From NCBI RefSeq assembly GCF_934309415.1, contig NZ_CAKRDI010000054.1, forward strand, positions 1-7,187: a DNA stretch of 7,187 bases. The letters run 5' to 3'. Positions 1 to 6,651 of this stretch are shown piece by piece. The stretch's first letter is position 1; each line of letters begins with the position of its first letter. The translations under genes and the position numbers were made by a program. The DNA is from an uncultured Mediterraneibacter sp. GTDB lineage: Bacteria; Bacillota; Clostridia; Lachnospirales; Lachnospiraceae. The notes below the pieces were generated by a model. That model made no database searches and was not told the DNA's origin. It saw nothing but the letters and a program-made list of their open reading frames with translations.

Positions 1-489
1 AAGATAACAATGGAGCTGAATAACAAATATCATACAAAAGAAGAAATTGTACAGCTTATGTCAGAACTTACCGGACAAAAAATAGATGAAAGTTTTGGAA
101 TGTTTCCTCCGTTTTATACAGACTGCGGACGAAACATCCATATAGGCAAAAATGTTTTTATTAATGCAGGATGTAAGTTTCAGGATCAGGGTGGTATTTA
201 TATAGAGGATGGAGCCCTGATCGGACATAATGCAGTATTGGCAACAATCAATCATATGGAAGATCCTGAGAAAAGAGCTGGTATGATATTTCAGCCGATT
301 CACATTGAAAAAAATGTATGGATTGGAGCAAATGTAACGGTTCTTCCTGGGGTTACGATTGGTGAAGGTTCGATCATTGCAGCCGGAGCAGTTGTAACAA
401 AAGATGTTCCGGCCAATATGATTGCGGCAGGAGTGCCTGCGAAAGTTATACGGAAGGTTAAAAAAGACGCTGAAAAAGGAGAAATTTAA
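1..489 (+). CDS. Sugar O-acetyltransferase, left-handed beta-helix (Maa/LacA-like), 5' end outside window
   Basis: Acetyl-CoA-dependent O-acetyltransferase of the maltose/galactoside acetyltransferase group, presumably cytoplasmic and acting on a sugar or similar hydroxyl compound. Numbering from the ATG at 10, the sequence shows an N-terminal helical cap ([16 protein letters not shown], about 7-22), then hexapeptide repeats ([51 protein letters not shown]). The NH pair at N81/H82 fits the catalytic His of this family, and the C-terminus [12 protein letters not shown] is typical. The frame is open through base 1 (codons K-I-T precede the first visible Met). Family members are usually about 185-200 residues and have extra N-terminal sequence before ELN-x-x-YHT. 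I therefore read this as a gene cut by the window edge rather than one starting at 10. The stop lies 2 bases before the next gene, so they are probably co-transcribed. The exact substrate is unknown. Confidence 0.88.
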   Translation, partial: KITMELNNKYHTKEEIVQLMSELTGQKIDESFGMFPPFYTDCGRNIHIGKNVFINAGCKFQDQGGIYIEDGALIGHNAVLATINHMEDPEKRAGMIFQPIHIEKNVWIGANVTVLPGVTIGEGSIIAAGAVVTKDVPANMIAAGVPAKVIRKVKKDAEKGEI

Positions 490-491
490 TT

Positions 492-871
492 ATGGCAAAA
501 AAAGTATTGATCATATCTACAAGTCTTCGAGGAGGCAGCAATTCTGATATACTCGCAAAAGAGTGTGCAAAGGGGGCAAAAGAAGCAGGGCATGATGTGG
601 AACTTCTTTCTTTGAAAGGAAAAGATATAAAATATTGTGTCGGGTGTCTATCCTGTCAGAAGACGGGAATGTGTGTATTGAAGCAACTGCCGCTGAAAAT
701 GATGAAAGCGCATTTGAAAAAGCCTACAATGGTCTGCAAGGCTGGGTAGACTGTTTTGAAAAGGCTTCCTTAAAAGGCATCGTAAGTGGCGGTGGAATTG
801 ATGCTGCAAATACAGCTGTAAGCCATGTGGATGTGATGAAGAAAGCATATGAACTTGGAAAGGAATTATAA
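492..871 (+). pseudogene. Flavodoxin / NADPH-dependent FMN reductase family gene with internal deletion and frameshift
   Basis: The first 64 codons encode the start of a flavodoxin-like oxidoreductase: beta strand and phosphate-binding loop KVLIISTSLRGGSNSD, then the cysteine cluster YCVGCLSCQKTGMCV common in this family. After the Lys codon at 681-683 the frame runs into unrelated sequence and stops at 749. The +1-shifted frame from about 683 gives the proper C-terminus of the same family: ATAAENDESAFEKAYNGLQG, then WVDCFEKASLKGIV, ending at the TAA at 869-871. Family members are usually about 180 residues, but the two pieces total about 126. So roughly 55-60 residues covering the middle of the flavin-binding fold are missing, and the frame is broken at the joint. 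An AAGGAG at 476-481 gives a normal translation start at 492. A functional product is unlikely. A local assembly error is the alternative. Confidence 0.85.
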
Positions 872-873
872 GT

Positions 874-1422
874 TTGAAAAGAGTACTATTACTTAGTCTG
901 TGTGTATTAATTTTATCTGAGCTTGTAGGATGTAGAGAAAAAAGAAGTGTTTCATTTGAAAATGATATATCCGAAGAAATAATAGACAATAGTACTGAAT
1001 TTCAAAATTCAGCCGGAGAATTAGAGAAAACAGAAATTACCGACAAATCGGCAATTGATGATGAGAAGGAATACATGAAATTATATTTTAATGACACTGA
1101 AATCCCGGTTATATGGGAAGATAATCAGACAGTACAAGAACTTTTGGAGGAAGCTGGCAAAGGTGATATCGTAGTGCAGATGTCTATGTATAGCGACAAT
1201 GAGCAGGTTGGTTCTCTGGGAAAAAGTTATACAAAAAATGATGAGCAGATAACTACTTATAGTGGAGATATAGTTCTATACAGTGGAGACAAAATAGTAG
1301 TATTTTACGGATCAAATTCATGGGCATATACCAGACTGGGAAAAATGAATATTCCAGAAAGTGATGTAACAGAACTTTTGTCAAATGGGGATATCACTTT
1401 GAAAATAGCAATTGTGAAATAG
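874..1422 (+). CDS. Lipoprotein with cyclophilin-like domain, TTG start
   Basis: Predicted 182-residue membrane-anchored lipoprotein. The N-terminus has Lys-Arg, a hydrophobic stretch (VLLLSLCVLILSE) and a lipobox LVGC with Cys20 as the lipidated residue. A low-complexity acidic, Ser/Glu/Asp-rich linker follows (about 25-65). From about residue 67 (MKLYFNDTEIPVIWEDNQT) to the end the sequence matches the cyclophilin-like fold family often seen in Clostridia: TVQELLEEA, QMSMYSDNEQVGSLGKSY, the YSGDIVLYSGDKIVVFYG core and the SWAYTRLGKM segment. Real peptidyl-prolyl isomerase activity is not established for this group. The start is TTG at 874, supported by GGAAAGGA (857-864) 9 bases upstream and by the signal peptide beginning exactly there. 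It starts 2 bases after the flavodoxin remnant, and such domains commonly neighbour flavodoxin genes. Probably the last gene of this operon. Confidence 0.8.
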   Translation: MKRVLLLSLCVLILSELVGCREKRSVSFENDISEEIIDNSTEFQNSAGELEKTEITDKSAIDDEKEYMKLYFNDTEIPVIWEDNQTVQELLEEAGKGDIVVQMSMYSDNEQVGSLGKSYTKNDEQITTYSGDIVLYSGDKIVVFYGSNSWAYTRLGKMNIPESDVTELLSNGDITLKIAIVK

Positions 1423-1527
1423 TGAGTAAATCAGAATGTTGTTTTTTATTGCAAGGAAATCGACAACTCAAGTTTGCGAGGATGATAATCAGTCATACTA
1501 TGATTAGAAAATAAGATAATTACAATT

Positions 1528-1577
1528 AATAACGCCGATACAGGATATAATAAATCCTATTCGGCGTTATTGATTTT
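1528..1577 (+). terminator. Intrinsic terminator after the lipoprotein gene, likely bidirectional
   Basis: An 11-bp perfect inverted repeat, AATAACGCCGA (1528-1538) with TCGGCGTTATT (1561-1571), extends inward through AGGAT/ATCCT after a small internal bulge. The apical loop is 7 bases (ATAATAA). The + strand continues TGATTTTTG, a fair U-tract. It lies about 105 bases after the lipoprotein stop. On the opposite strand it would also lie downstream of the minus-strand AraC gene, so it may serve both converging transcripts, although the tail is weaker there. Confidence 0.75.
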
Positions 1578-1667
1578 TGCATAGCACTTTTTACCATATA
1601 AGAAGTGTGCGTTGCATAAAACATTACTTGGAAGACTACCCCAATTTAAGTAAATGGTAAATAGTAG

Positions 1668-1752
1668 GAAGCAAGTAAAAATGCTGTTGTACAGGCAGTT
1701 AAAACAGGTTATCGCCTGATCGATACCGCGGCTGCTTACGAAAAGGCAGGGA
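1668..1752 (+). pseudogene. Aldo/keto reductase remnant
   Basis: A short open stretch on the + strand encodes AVVQAVKTGYRLIDTAAAYE. This is the very characteristic aldo/keto reductase segment (alpha helix, then GYRLIDTA-x-x-Y, with the catalytic Asp and Tyr of the family) that normally lies near residues 30-60 of a protein of about 280 residues. A TAG (1665-1667) interrupts the frame just upstream, and the AraC coding region begins right after it, so neither the N-terminus nor the remaining ~80% of the gene is present. Such reductases often accompany flavodoxin and cyclophilin-like genes, so this may be a decayed former member of the left-hand cluster. The assignment rests on about 25 residues only. 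Confidence 0.6.
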
Positions 1753-1755
1753 GGT

Positions 1756-2961
1756 CTATGACCGCTTGCGCCTGTACTCGTTTGGAGTCATGCCAAACTG
1801 TTTTTTGAAGGCAGTCTGAAAGTGGCTCTGGCTGGAAAAGCAGAGAAATTCGCTGATTGTACTGATAGATTTATCGGTATACTGCAGTAATTCTCTACCT
1901 TCTTCCAGTTTACAGCGCAGGATAAATGCACTGACAGAGAATCCAAGTGTTTTCTTAAAATAGGCAGAAAAGTAGGATTTGCTGAATCCGACGTAATCAG
2001 CAACATCTCCAACGGTGAGGTGCTGATTCACGTTCTGCTGAATATAGCGAATTGCTTTCTGCATGCGCTCGTCTGTAGAGACGGGCGTTTTTGATTGGGC
2101 AACTTTCTCTGCAAAAGTATAACTGACTTTTCCAAGAAGGTCAGTCAACCGGTCTGCACTTGTCAAGCGTTCAGAAGACTGGATGAAATAATCGGAGAGC
2201 TGATATGCCGTGTCATAATCCAGTCCCCCTTCGATCGCAGCTCGGGTACATAGGGTCGTTGTGATAATAATATTATTCTTTAACTGACGCAGAGCAGTGG
2301 AACCGGTAACACCGATATGAAAGTTACTTTCACTATAGGCAAATCTTTTGAAACCTTCACAGTCACCGGTGCGGACAAGCCTTAGAAGCTGTTCTTCCAG
2401 AATATAAGTCTGGTTGTGCTGTTCATTTTCCTTTTTCTGATAAGTTTCTTCCAAAAGAAGAGAGGCATCTGATGTAACATCATTTCCAGACACTGCCTGT
2501 CCGACAGAAGTAAGATCTTCCAGTGAAAGCTGCTCTTCGTGCAGACAGTAGTTGAGGAAGATACATTTCTTTAACAGAGAACTTAAGGACAGGCACGGAA
2601 TCTGACGGAGAAAGGACTTGAAATCAGAGCGGTTGTCGTTCGATACCATGTAGTCTTTGTATAAATGCTGCAGATCGGAATCAGAATAAGGTACAGTTGT
2701 GACCGGACCGAAAACAAGATGCCTGTTTTCAGAAGAATCTACCTTAAGAGAACAAAACATGATTCCATATTCGGTCGTGCAGTAAGTAATACGCTCGGAA
2801 CCGGAAAAAAGCTCCTGAAGATATTGGAACGGTGGATAAGTCAGTTCATTTTGCTCCGGCATGCAGAAAATACATTTTTCATCAGAAAAAAGATACATCG
2901 GGATATTTGAATCCGGGTAATAAGCTTTCATGAAATTGATCAGGGAGTAAGTTTTTTCCAT
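1756..2961 (-). CDS. AraC-family transcriptional regulator
   Basis: Predicted 401-residue DNA-binding regulator. The C-terminal ~100 residues (about 300-401) form a classical AraC/XylS domain with two helix-turn-helix units: LTVGDVADYVGFSKSYFSAY with FKK (about 315-337), and ISTISEFLCFSSQSHFQTAF followed by FGMTPNEYRR (about 366-399). The first ~290 residues have no domain I can name and probably sense a ligand or mediate dimerisation. I chose the ATG at 2961 because GAGG (2970-2973) lies 8 bases upstream of it. The longer frame would need a TTG at 3045 with no ribosome binding site, and it contains the likely promoter. The gene is divergent from the GH3 gene, and AraC-type proteins in gut Firmicutes commonly activate adjacent glycoside-hydrolase operons. 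It is therefore the likely regulator of GH3, and possibly of itself. It looks intact. Confidence 0.92.
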   Translation of the reverse strand: MEKTYSLINFMKAYYPDSNIPMYLFSDEKCIFCMPEQNELTYPPFQYLQELFSGSERITYCTTEYGIMFCSLKVDSSENRHLVFGPVTTVPYSDSDLQHLYKDYMVSNDNRSDFKSFLRQIPCLSLSSLLKKCIFLNYCLHEEQLSLEDLTSVGQAVSGNDVTSDASLLLEETYQKKENEQHNQTYILEEQLLRLVRTGDCEGFKRFAYSESNFHIGVTGSTALRQLKNNIIITTTLCTRAAIEGGLDYDTAYQLSDYFIQSSERLTSADRLTDLLGKVSYTFAEKVAQSKTPVSTDERMQKAIRYIQQNVNQHLTVGDVADYVGFSKSYFSAYFKKTLGFSVSAFILRCKLEEGRELLQYTDKSISTISEFLCFSSQSHFQTAFKKQFGMTPNEYRRKRS

Positions 2962-3016
2962 AAATATTGCCTCTTTTCTTTGCGTAAAAATGTTTTGCAT
3001 GTTTTTTCTATCTATC

Positions 3017-3045
3017 AGCGTAATCGAATGTATTTCCCAAGTCAA
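3017..3045 (-). promoter_or_regulatory. Possible sigma-A promoter of the AraC gene
   Basis: On the minus strand TTGACT (3045-3040) is followed after exactly 17 bases by TACGCT (3022-3017), which keeps the most conserved T, A and final T of the -10 box. Transcription would begin near 3010 and give a leader of about 50 bases before the ATG at 2961. The -35 is good and the -10 mediocre. Confidence 0.4.
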
Positions 3046-3058
3046 TAGAAAAATAGTA

Positions 3059-3199
3059 GTAAATGTTCAGAGCCAACCTCCAAAATGCTATGCATTTCGG
3101 AGGTGTGGCGTATCCGCCAAATAAAATTTCAAAAACAGTCTAAAAAATGCAAGCATTTTATACCTTTTTTTGAAATTTTGCTTGGCTCTGAACAGTTAC
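3059..3199. repeat. 141-bp MITE-like palindromic element with 18-bp inverted ends
   Basis: The outer ends GTAAATGTTCAGAGCCAA (3059-3076) and TTGGCTCTGAACAGTTAC (3182-3199) are inverted repeats matching at 17 of 18 positions. Inside are further stems: CCTCCAAAATGC (3077-3088) with GCATTTCGGAGG (3092-3103), TGGCG/CGCCA around 3106-3119, AAAATTTCAAAAA (3123-3135) against the TTTTTTTGAAATTTT near 3166-3180, and AAAATGC/GCATTTT around 3146-3162. The single mismatch in the CCTCC stem becomes G-U in a minus-strand RNA. There is no coding potential of note. The layout fits a non-autonomous miniature inverted-repeat element inserted between the two divergent genes. No convincing target duplication is visible. 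Confidence 0.65.
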
Positions 3200-3246
3200 A
3201 AATAAAAGTATAAATATATAAATAAAAGTTTAAAAATGAAATAAAA
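3200..3246 (+). promoter_or_regulatory. Three phased AAATAAAA boxes, candidate AraC-type operator for GH3
   Basis: AAATAAAAGT occurs at 3200-3209 and again at 3220-3229. A third, shorter copy AAATAAAA (+CA) lies at 3239-3246. The periods of 20 and 19 bp put the boxes close to two helical turns apart on one DNA face. AraC-family activators typically bind direct repeats about 21 bp apart, the last touching the -35 region. The boxes end about 17 bases before the likely -10. The A/T richness of the region means that some repetition could be chance. Confidence 0.5.
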
Positions 3247-3262
3247 CACACGATTTTTCGGA

Positions 3263-3268
3263 TATTAT
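3263..3268 (+). promoter_or_regulatory. Probable -10 box of the GH3 promoter
   Basis: TATTAT (3263-3268) is a good -10 hexamer. The hexamer 17 bases upstream (AATAAA, 3240-3245) is a poor -35 and overlaps the third AAATAAAA box, which is what an activator-dependent promoter would look like. Transcription would start near 3275 and leave a leader of about 60 bases. TATAAA overlapping at 3265-3270 is an alternative register. Confidence 0.45.
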
Positions 3269-3337
3269 AAAGCCATGATGAAGAACCGATAGAACAAAGC
3301 AAGAAGTAAGAAATCATAAAAAAATGGAGGTAACAAC

Positions 3338-5632
3338 ATGGAGAAAGAAAAGATTCAGAATCTGATTTCACAGATGACATTGGAAGAAAAAGCCGGAATG
3401 TGTTCCGGAGCAGACTTCTGGCATCTGAAAGGAATTGAGCGTCTTGGAATTCCATCCGTTATGGTAACAGACGGACCGCACGGATTGAGAAAGCAGGCAG
3501 AAGAGGCAGATCATCTTGGACTTAACGAAAGTGAGAAGGCAATCTGCTTCCCGGCAGGATGTGCGACAGCATCCAGCTTTGACCGTGATCTGATCCGCAG
3601 ACAGGGGGAACTGCTCGGTCAGGAATGTCAGGCAATGGATGTCAGTACAATCCTCGGACCTGCAATGAATATCAAACGTTCCCCACTTTGTGGAAGAAAC
3701 TTTGAATATTATTCAGAGGATCCACTTGTATCCACAGAGATGGCAGCAGCACTGATCGAAGGCGTCCAGAGCAAGAATGTTGGAACAAGTGCAAAGCATT
3801 TCGTTGCGAACAATCAGGAAAAACGTCGTATGACAAACTCTTCTGATATGGATGAAAGAACATTAAGAGAAATCTATCTTGCATCCTTTGAAGGCGCAGT
3901 AAAGAAAGCAAAACCATGGACAGTCATGAGTTCCTACAACCGTATCAATGGCGAATTTGTAGGAGACAGCAAAGAGTATCTGACAGAGATCTTAAGAGAA
4001 GAATGGGGATTTGACGGATATGTCGTTTCTGACTGGGGCGCAGTAAATGACAGAGTATCTTCACTTGCAGCAGGACTTGACCTTGAGATGCCACCTGGAG
4101 ATTATGAGAATGACCGACTGATCGTGAAAGCAGTTCGGGAAGGAAAACTCGACGAAAGCGTTGTTGACCAGGCCTGCGAGAGAGTACTTGATGTGATTTT
4201 CCGTTACACAGAGAACCGCGACACAGAAGCTGTATTTGATTATGAAAAAGATCATGAAGCAGCAGCTGAAATCGAAGCGGAATGTATGGTATTATTAAAG
4301 AATGAAAATAATATCCTTCCGTTAACTTCTGATAAGAAGATCGCATTTATCGGAAAATATGCAAAGACACCGAGATATCAGGGCGGTGGAAGTTCCCATA
4401 TCAACAGCTGGAAAGTGGAATCCGCACTGGAAGCTGCAAAAGAGATTCCGGAACTTGCGAATGTAATTTTCGCAGAAGGCTATCAGGACGAGAAAGATGA
4501 AGTTGTAGAAGAACTTCAGAACGAAGCAGTAAAGGCAGCGAAAGAAGCTGACGCAGCAGTTCTTTTCCTCGGACTTCCGGATAACTTTGAATCTGAAGGA
4601 TATGACAGAAAGCATATGAACCTTCCGGATTGTCAGAATGAACTTGTACAGAAAGTGCTTGAAGTACAGAAACATGTAGTTGTTGTTCTTCACAACGGTT
4701 CTGCAGTTGTTATGCCTTGGAAAGATCAGGTGGAAGGTATCCTGGAAGCTTATCTTGGAGGCGAGGCAGTTGGAAAAGCTGTTGCTGAAGTACTTGCAGG
4801 AAGAAAGAATCCAAGCGGACGCCTGGCAGAGACATTCCCACTTCGTCTGGAAGATACACCTTGCTATCTGACTTATGGAAAAGGATATGATAATTCTGAT
4901 TACAGAGAAGGCGTGTTTGTAGGATATCGCTACTACACATCCAGAAAAATGGAGACAGCGTTCCCATTCGGACATGGACTTTCTTATACAACATTTGTGT
5001 ACAGTGATCTTCAGCTCGATAAGAAAGAAATGTCTGATAAAGATACTGTAGAAGTAAGTGTGAAAGTAAAGAATACCGGAAACTGTGCCGGCAAGACAGT
5101 CGTTCAGCTTTATGTAGAAGCACCGGAGACAGAAGTGGTACGTCCGGTCAGAGAACTGAGAGGATTCGAAAAGATTTCCTTAGAAGCAGGAGAAGAGAAG
5201 ACAGTCACATTTACACTGGATGAGAGAGCATTTGCTTACTGGAATACACTGATCCATGGCTGGTATGCAGAGGAAGGCACTTATAAAGTAATGATTGGTG
5301 AAAATGCAGATCAGATGTGTGTGGGTGAAGAAATCACAGTACATCCTACAAAAGAGCTTCCGAAAACATATTCCTTAAACACTTGTCTTGGAGAACTGAT
5401 GCGCGATCCAAAGGCACAGGTTGTGATGGGACCTTTCATGCAGGGAATGGCACAGAACAGTGCGGCTGCAGATATGGCAGAAGCACAGGAAAACGATACA
5501 TCAGGAGCAGTAAATCAGGAAATGATGGCAGCCATGATGGAAGGTATGCCGCTTCGTCAGCTTCTTAGCTTCGTTCCGGGAATCAAGAGAGAGATGCTGG
5601 AACAGATGGTAGATGCACTGAATCATTTATAA
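3338..5632 (+). CDS. Family 3 glycoside hydrolase, beta-glucosidase-like
   Basis: Intact 764-residue enzyme predicted to hydrolyse beta-linked glycosides (most likely beta-glucosides; beta-xylosides cannot be excluded) with retention of configuration. The N-terminal GH3 barrel includes SQMTLEEKAGMCSG, VTDGPHGLRKQ (Asp45, substrate-binding loop), SAKHFVANNQEKRR (Lys153-His154) and YVVSDWGAV with the nucleophile Asp232. The second GH3 domain carries FESEGYDRKHMNLP, where Glu420 is the likely acid/base by analogy with other three-domain GH3 enzymes. An FnIII-like domain follows (about 570-665: VSVKVKNTGNCAGKTVVQLY). The last ~85 residues are Met-rich and helical. There is no signal peptide, so it is cytoplasmic and would act on imported oligosaccharides or glycosides. 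GGAGG (3326-3330) sits 7 bases before the ATG. It is divergent from an AraC-type gene and followed by transporter and rhamnosidase remnants. Confidence 0.95.
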   Translation: MEKEKIQNLISQMTLEEKAGMCSGADFWHLKGIERLGIPSVMVTDGPHGLRKQAEEADHLGLNESEKAICFPAGCATASSFDRDLIRRQGELLGQECQAMDVSTILGPAMNIKRSPLCGRNFEYYSEDPLVSTEMAAALIEGVQSKNVGTSAKHFVANNQEKRRMTNSSDMDERTLREIYLASFEGAVKKAKPWTVMSSYNRINGEFVGDSKEYLTEILREEWGFDGYVVSDWGAVNDRVSSLAAGLDLEMPPGDYENDRLIVKAVREGKLDESVVDQACERVLDVIFRYTENRDTEAVFDYEKDHEAAAEIEAECMVLLKNENNILPLTSDKKIAFIGKYAKTPRYQGGGSSHINSWKVESALEAAKEIPELANVIFAEGYQDEKDEVVEELQNEAVKAAKEADAAVLFLGLPDNFESEGYDRKHMNLPDCQNELVQKVLEVQKHVVVVLHNGSAVVMPWKDQVEGILEAYLGGEAVGKAVAEVLAGRKNPSGRLAETFPLRLEDTPCYLTYGKGYDNSDYREGVFVGYRYYTSRKMETAFPFGHGLSYTTFVYSDLQLDKKEMSDKDTVEVSVKVKNTGNCAGKTVVQLYVEAPETEVVRPVRELRGFEKISLEAGEEKTVTFTLDERAFAYWNTLIHGWYAEEGTYKVMIGENADQMCVGEEITVHPTKELPKTYSLNTCLGELMRDPKAQVVMGPFMQGMAQNSAAADMAEAQENDTSGAVNQEMMAAMMEGMPLRQLLSFVPGIKREMLEQMVDALNHL

Positions 5633-5707
5633 AATGAAATGGTAAAAAGTTGATATTTACAAAAAGGTGTAACTAGTAGTACAAGGAAAAATAAGAGAGG
5701 GACAAAA

Positions 5708-6157
5708 ATGGCTAAAACAAAAAAAGAACTTGGTCTGGATTCCATGGGAATTCAGAAGACAATGAGACTTACAGATTATCTTGGTGATGGTCTCGGACAG
5801 TTACCGCTGAATATTATGAGCTGTCTGTTTGGACCAATGGTAAATAACTGTGTTGAGTACAATGATTACAAGTTCGGAAAACGTATCGTAGGTATGACAA
5901 ACAGTGCAAATTCTTTCGGAATGAAGATCGGATCAGGTATTGGAGCATCCTTGATCGGATGGCTTCTCGCAGCAGCTGGATACAATGCAGCACTTGCATC
6001 TCAGCCGGCATCTGTAGATACAGCAATCTTCGCATTTGGTATCTATATTCCGCTTGCACTCTTTGTAATCATGTTCCTTCTTCTTATGAAAAATGACCTT
6101 GAAAAGAGATATCCTGAGATCATGGCAGAACTGCAGAAGAGAGAAGCAGCAAAATAG
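5708..6157 (+). pseudogene. GPH-family sugar:cation symporter with large in-frame internal deletion
   Basis: A 149-codon frame that begins and ends like a glycoside-pentoside-hexuronide:cation symporter (MelB-like), but these are normally about 450-500 residues. Residues 1-28 (MAKTKKELGLDSMGIQ, then LTDYLG) resemble the cytoplasmic N-terminus leading into the first membrane helix. From about residue 30, QLPLNIMSCLFGPMVNNCVE, YNDYKFGKR and NSANSFGMKIGSGIGASLIG are the conserved end of the protein, with two remaining membrane segments (about 75-95 and 106-127) and a charged tail. About 300 residues of membrane domain are missing between them (joint near 5785-5800), and the frame happens to be preserved. 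Translation looks possible (GAGAGG 5695-5700, 7 bases from the ATG), but transport is not expected. It lies 75 bases after GH3 with no terminator between, so it was probably the uptake partner of that enzyme. Confidence 0.82.
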
Positions 6158-6177
6158 ATAATAGATAGTAGGATGAG

Positions 6178-6212
6178 GGGACGGAACTGACACCAAGGTT
6201 CTGTCCCTTTTT
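6178..6212 (+). terminator. Intrinsic terminator after the symporter remnant
   Basis: GGGACGGAAC (6178-6187) pairs with GTTCTGTCCC (6198-6207) across 10 bp with one G-U, a 10-base loop and a run of five T. It lies 20 bases after the symporter stop. The GGGAC...GTCCC form resembles another stem-loop at 6748-6773, so it may belong to a dispersed palindrome family as well as terminating transcription. Confidence 0.75.
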
Positions 6213-6261
6213 GGCTAAAATGATTTTTAAAGTTAGAATGAAAGTTGGAGGTAAATGATAG

Positions 6262-6651
6262 ATGAAATTATATGATTTTAGAACGGAATACAGAGAAAAC
6301 CCAATCGGACTTACAGACAAGGCACCAAGATTTTCATGGAAAATGGAGTCAGAGGAGAAGGATACTTTACAGACTGCATATGAAATTAAGGTAACAGATG
6401 AGAATGGTAACGTTATCTGGAACAGTGGGAAAAAAGTATCAGACCAGTCCGTTCTGATCCCTTATGATGGTGAAGCACTGAAAGATGAAATGCTCTACAA
6501 AGTAGAGGTATCTGTTGCAGATAACCATGGAAATGTTGAATCTATCGAAGGAACATTTGAGACAGGAATTTTTGACAATACAGAGTTTATCGCAAAGATG
6601 CTCACAAGTGATTTTCCTGATGAAGAGACAGCATGCCCGGTATTTGGAAAA
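6262..6651 (+). pseudogene. GH78 alpha-L-rhamnosidase, N-terminal fragment
   Basis: About 130 codons match the N-terminal beta-sandwich region of bacterial GH78 alpha-L-rhamnosidases: LYDFRTEYRENPIGLTDKA, PRFSWKMESEEK, QTAYEIKVTDENGNVIWNSG, SDQSVLIPYDGEALKDEMLY and the later ETACPVFGK. The normal protein is about 850-950 residues. Here homology stops after VFGK near 6651, and the frame reads junk to a TGA at 6697-6699. The catalytic (alpha/alpha)6 barrel is entirely absent, so no activity is expected. The start at 6262 has GGAGG (6247-6251) 10 bases upstream, so translation signals are intact. The enzyme would have removed terminal rhamnose from plant glycosides or polysaccharides, consistent with the GH3 and symporter upstream. 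Downstream sequence is the tail of a different gene, so this is a deletion fusion and not a simple nonsense mutation. Confidence 0.85.

Noticed and set aside
492..871. Programmed frameshift in the flavodoxin-type gene
   Set aside because: The two frames together still lack about 55-60 conserved residues and no slippery heptamer is seen at the joint, so a deletion explains it better.
648..989. 113-codon minus-strand frame across the flavodoxin/lipoprotein border
   Set aside because: It is antisense to recognisable coding sequence of two genes and its composition (His/Leu/Ser rich) is typical of shadow frames.
1423..1527. Possible small gene between the lipoprotein and its terminator
   Set aside because: I see no start with a ribosome binding site and no frame with protein-like content. 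It appears to be untranslated 3' sequence.
2962..3045. Longer AraC protein starting at 3045
   Set aside because: That start is a TTG with no ribosome binding site and overlaps a plausible promoter. The ATG at 2961 has GAGG 8 bases upstream.
3059..3199. Riboswitch or structured leader of GH3
   Set aside because: The structure lies upstream of the likely GH3 -10 and so outside its transcript. It matches no riboswitch class I recognise, and the long matching inverted ends fit a MITE better.
3129..3455. 108-codon minus-strand frame upstream of and into GH3
   Set aside because: It runs through the palindromic element, the promoter region and the GH3 start and has no protein family features.
4322..4975. 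217-codon open frame on the minus strand inside GH3
   Set aside because: It lies fully antisense to a clearly conserved GH3 domain, with no recognisable protein features. It is a shadow of the codon bias of the real gene.
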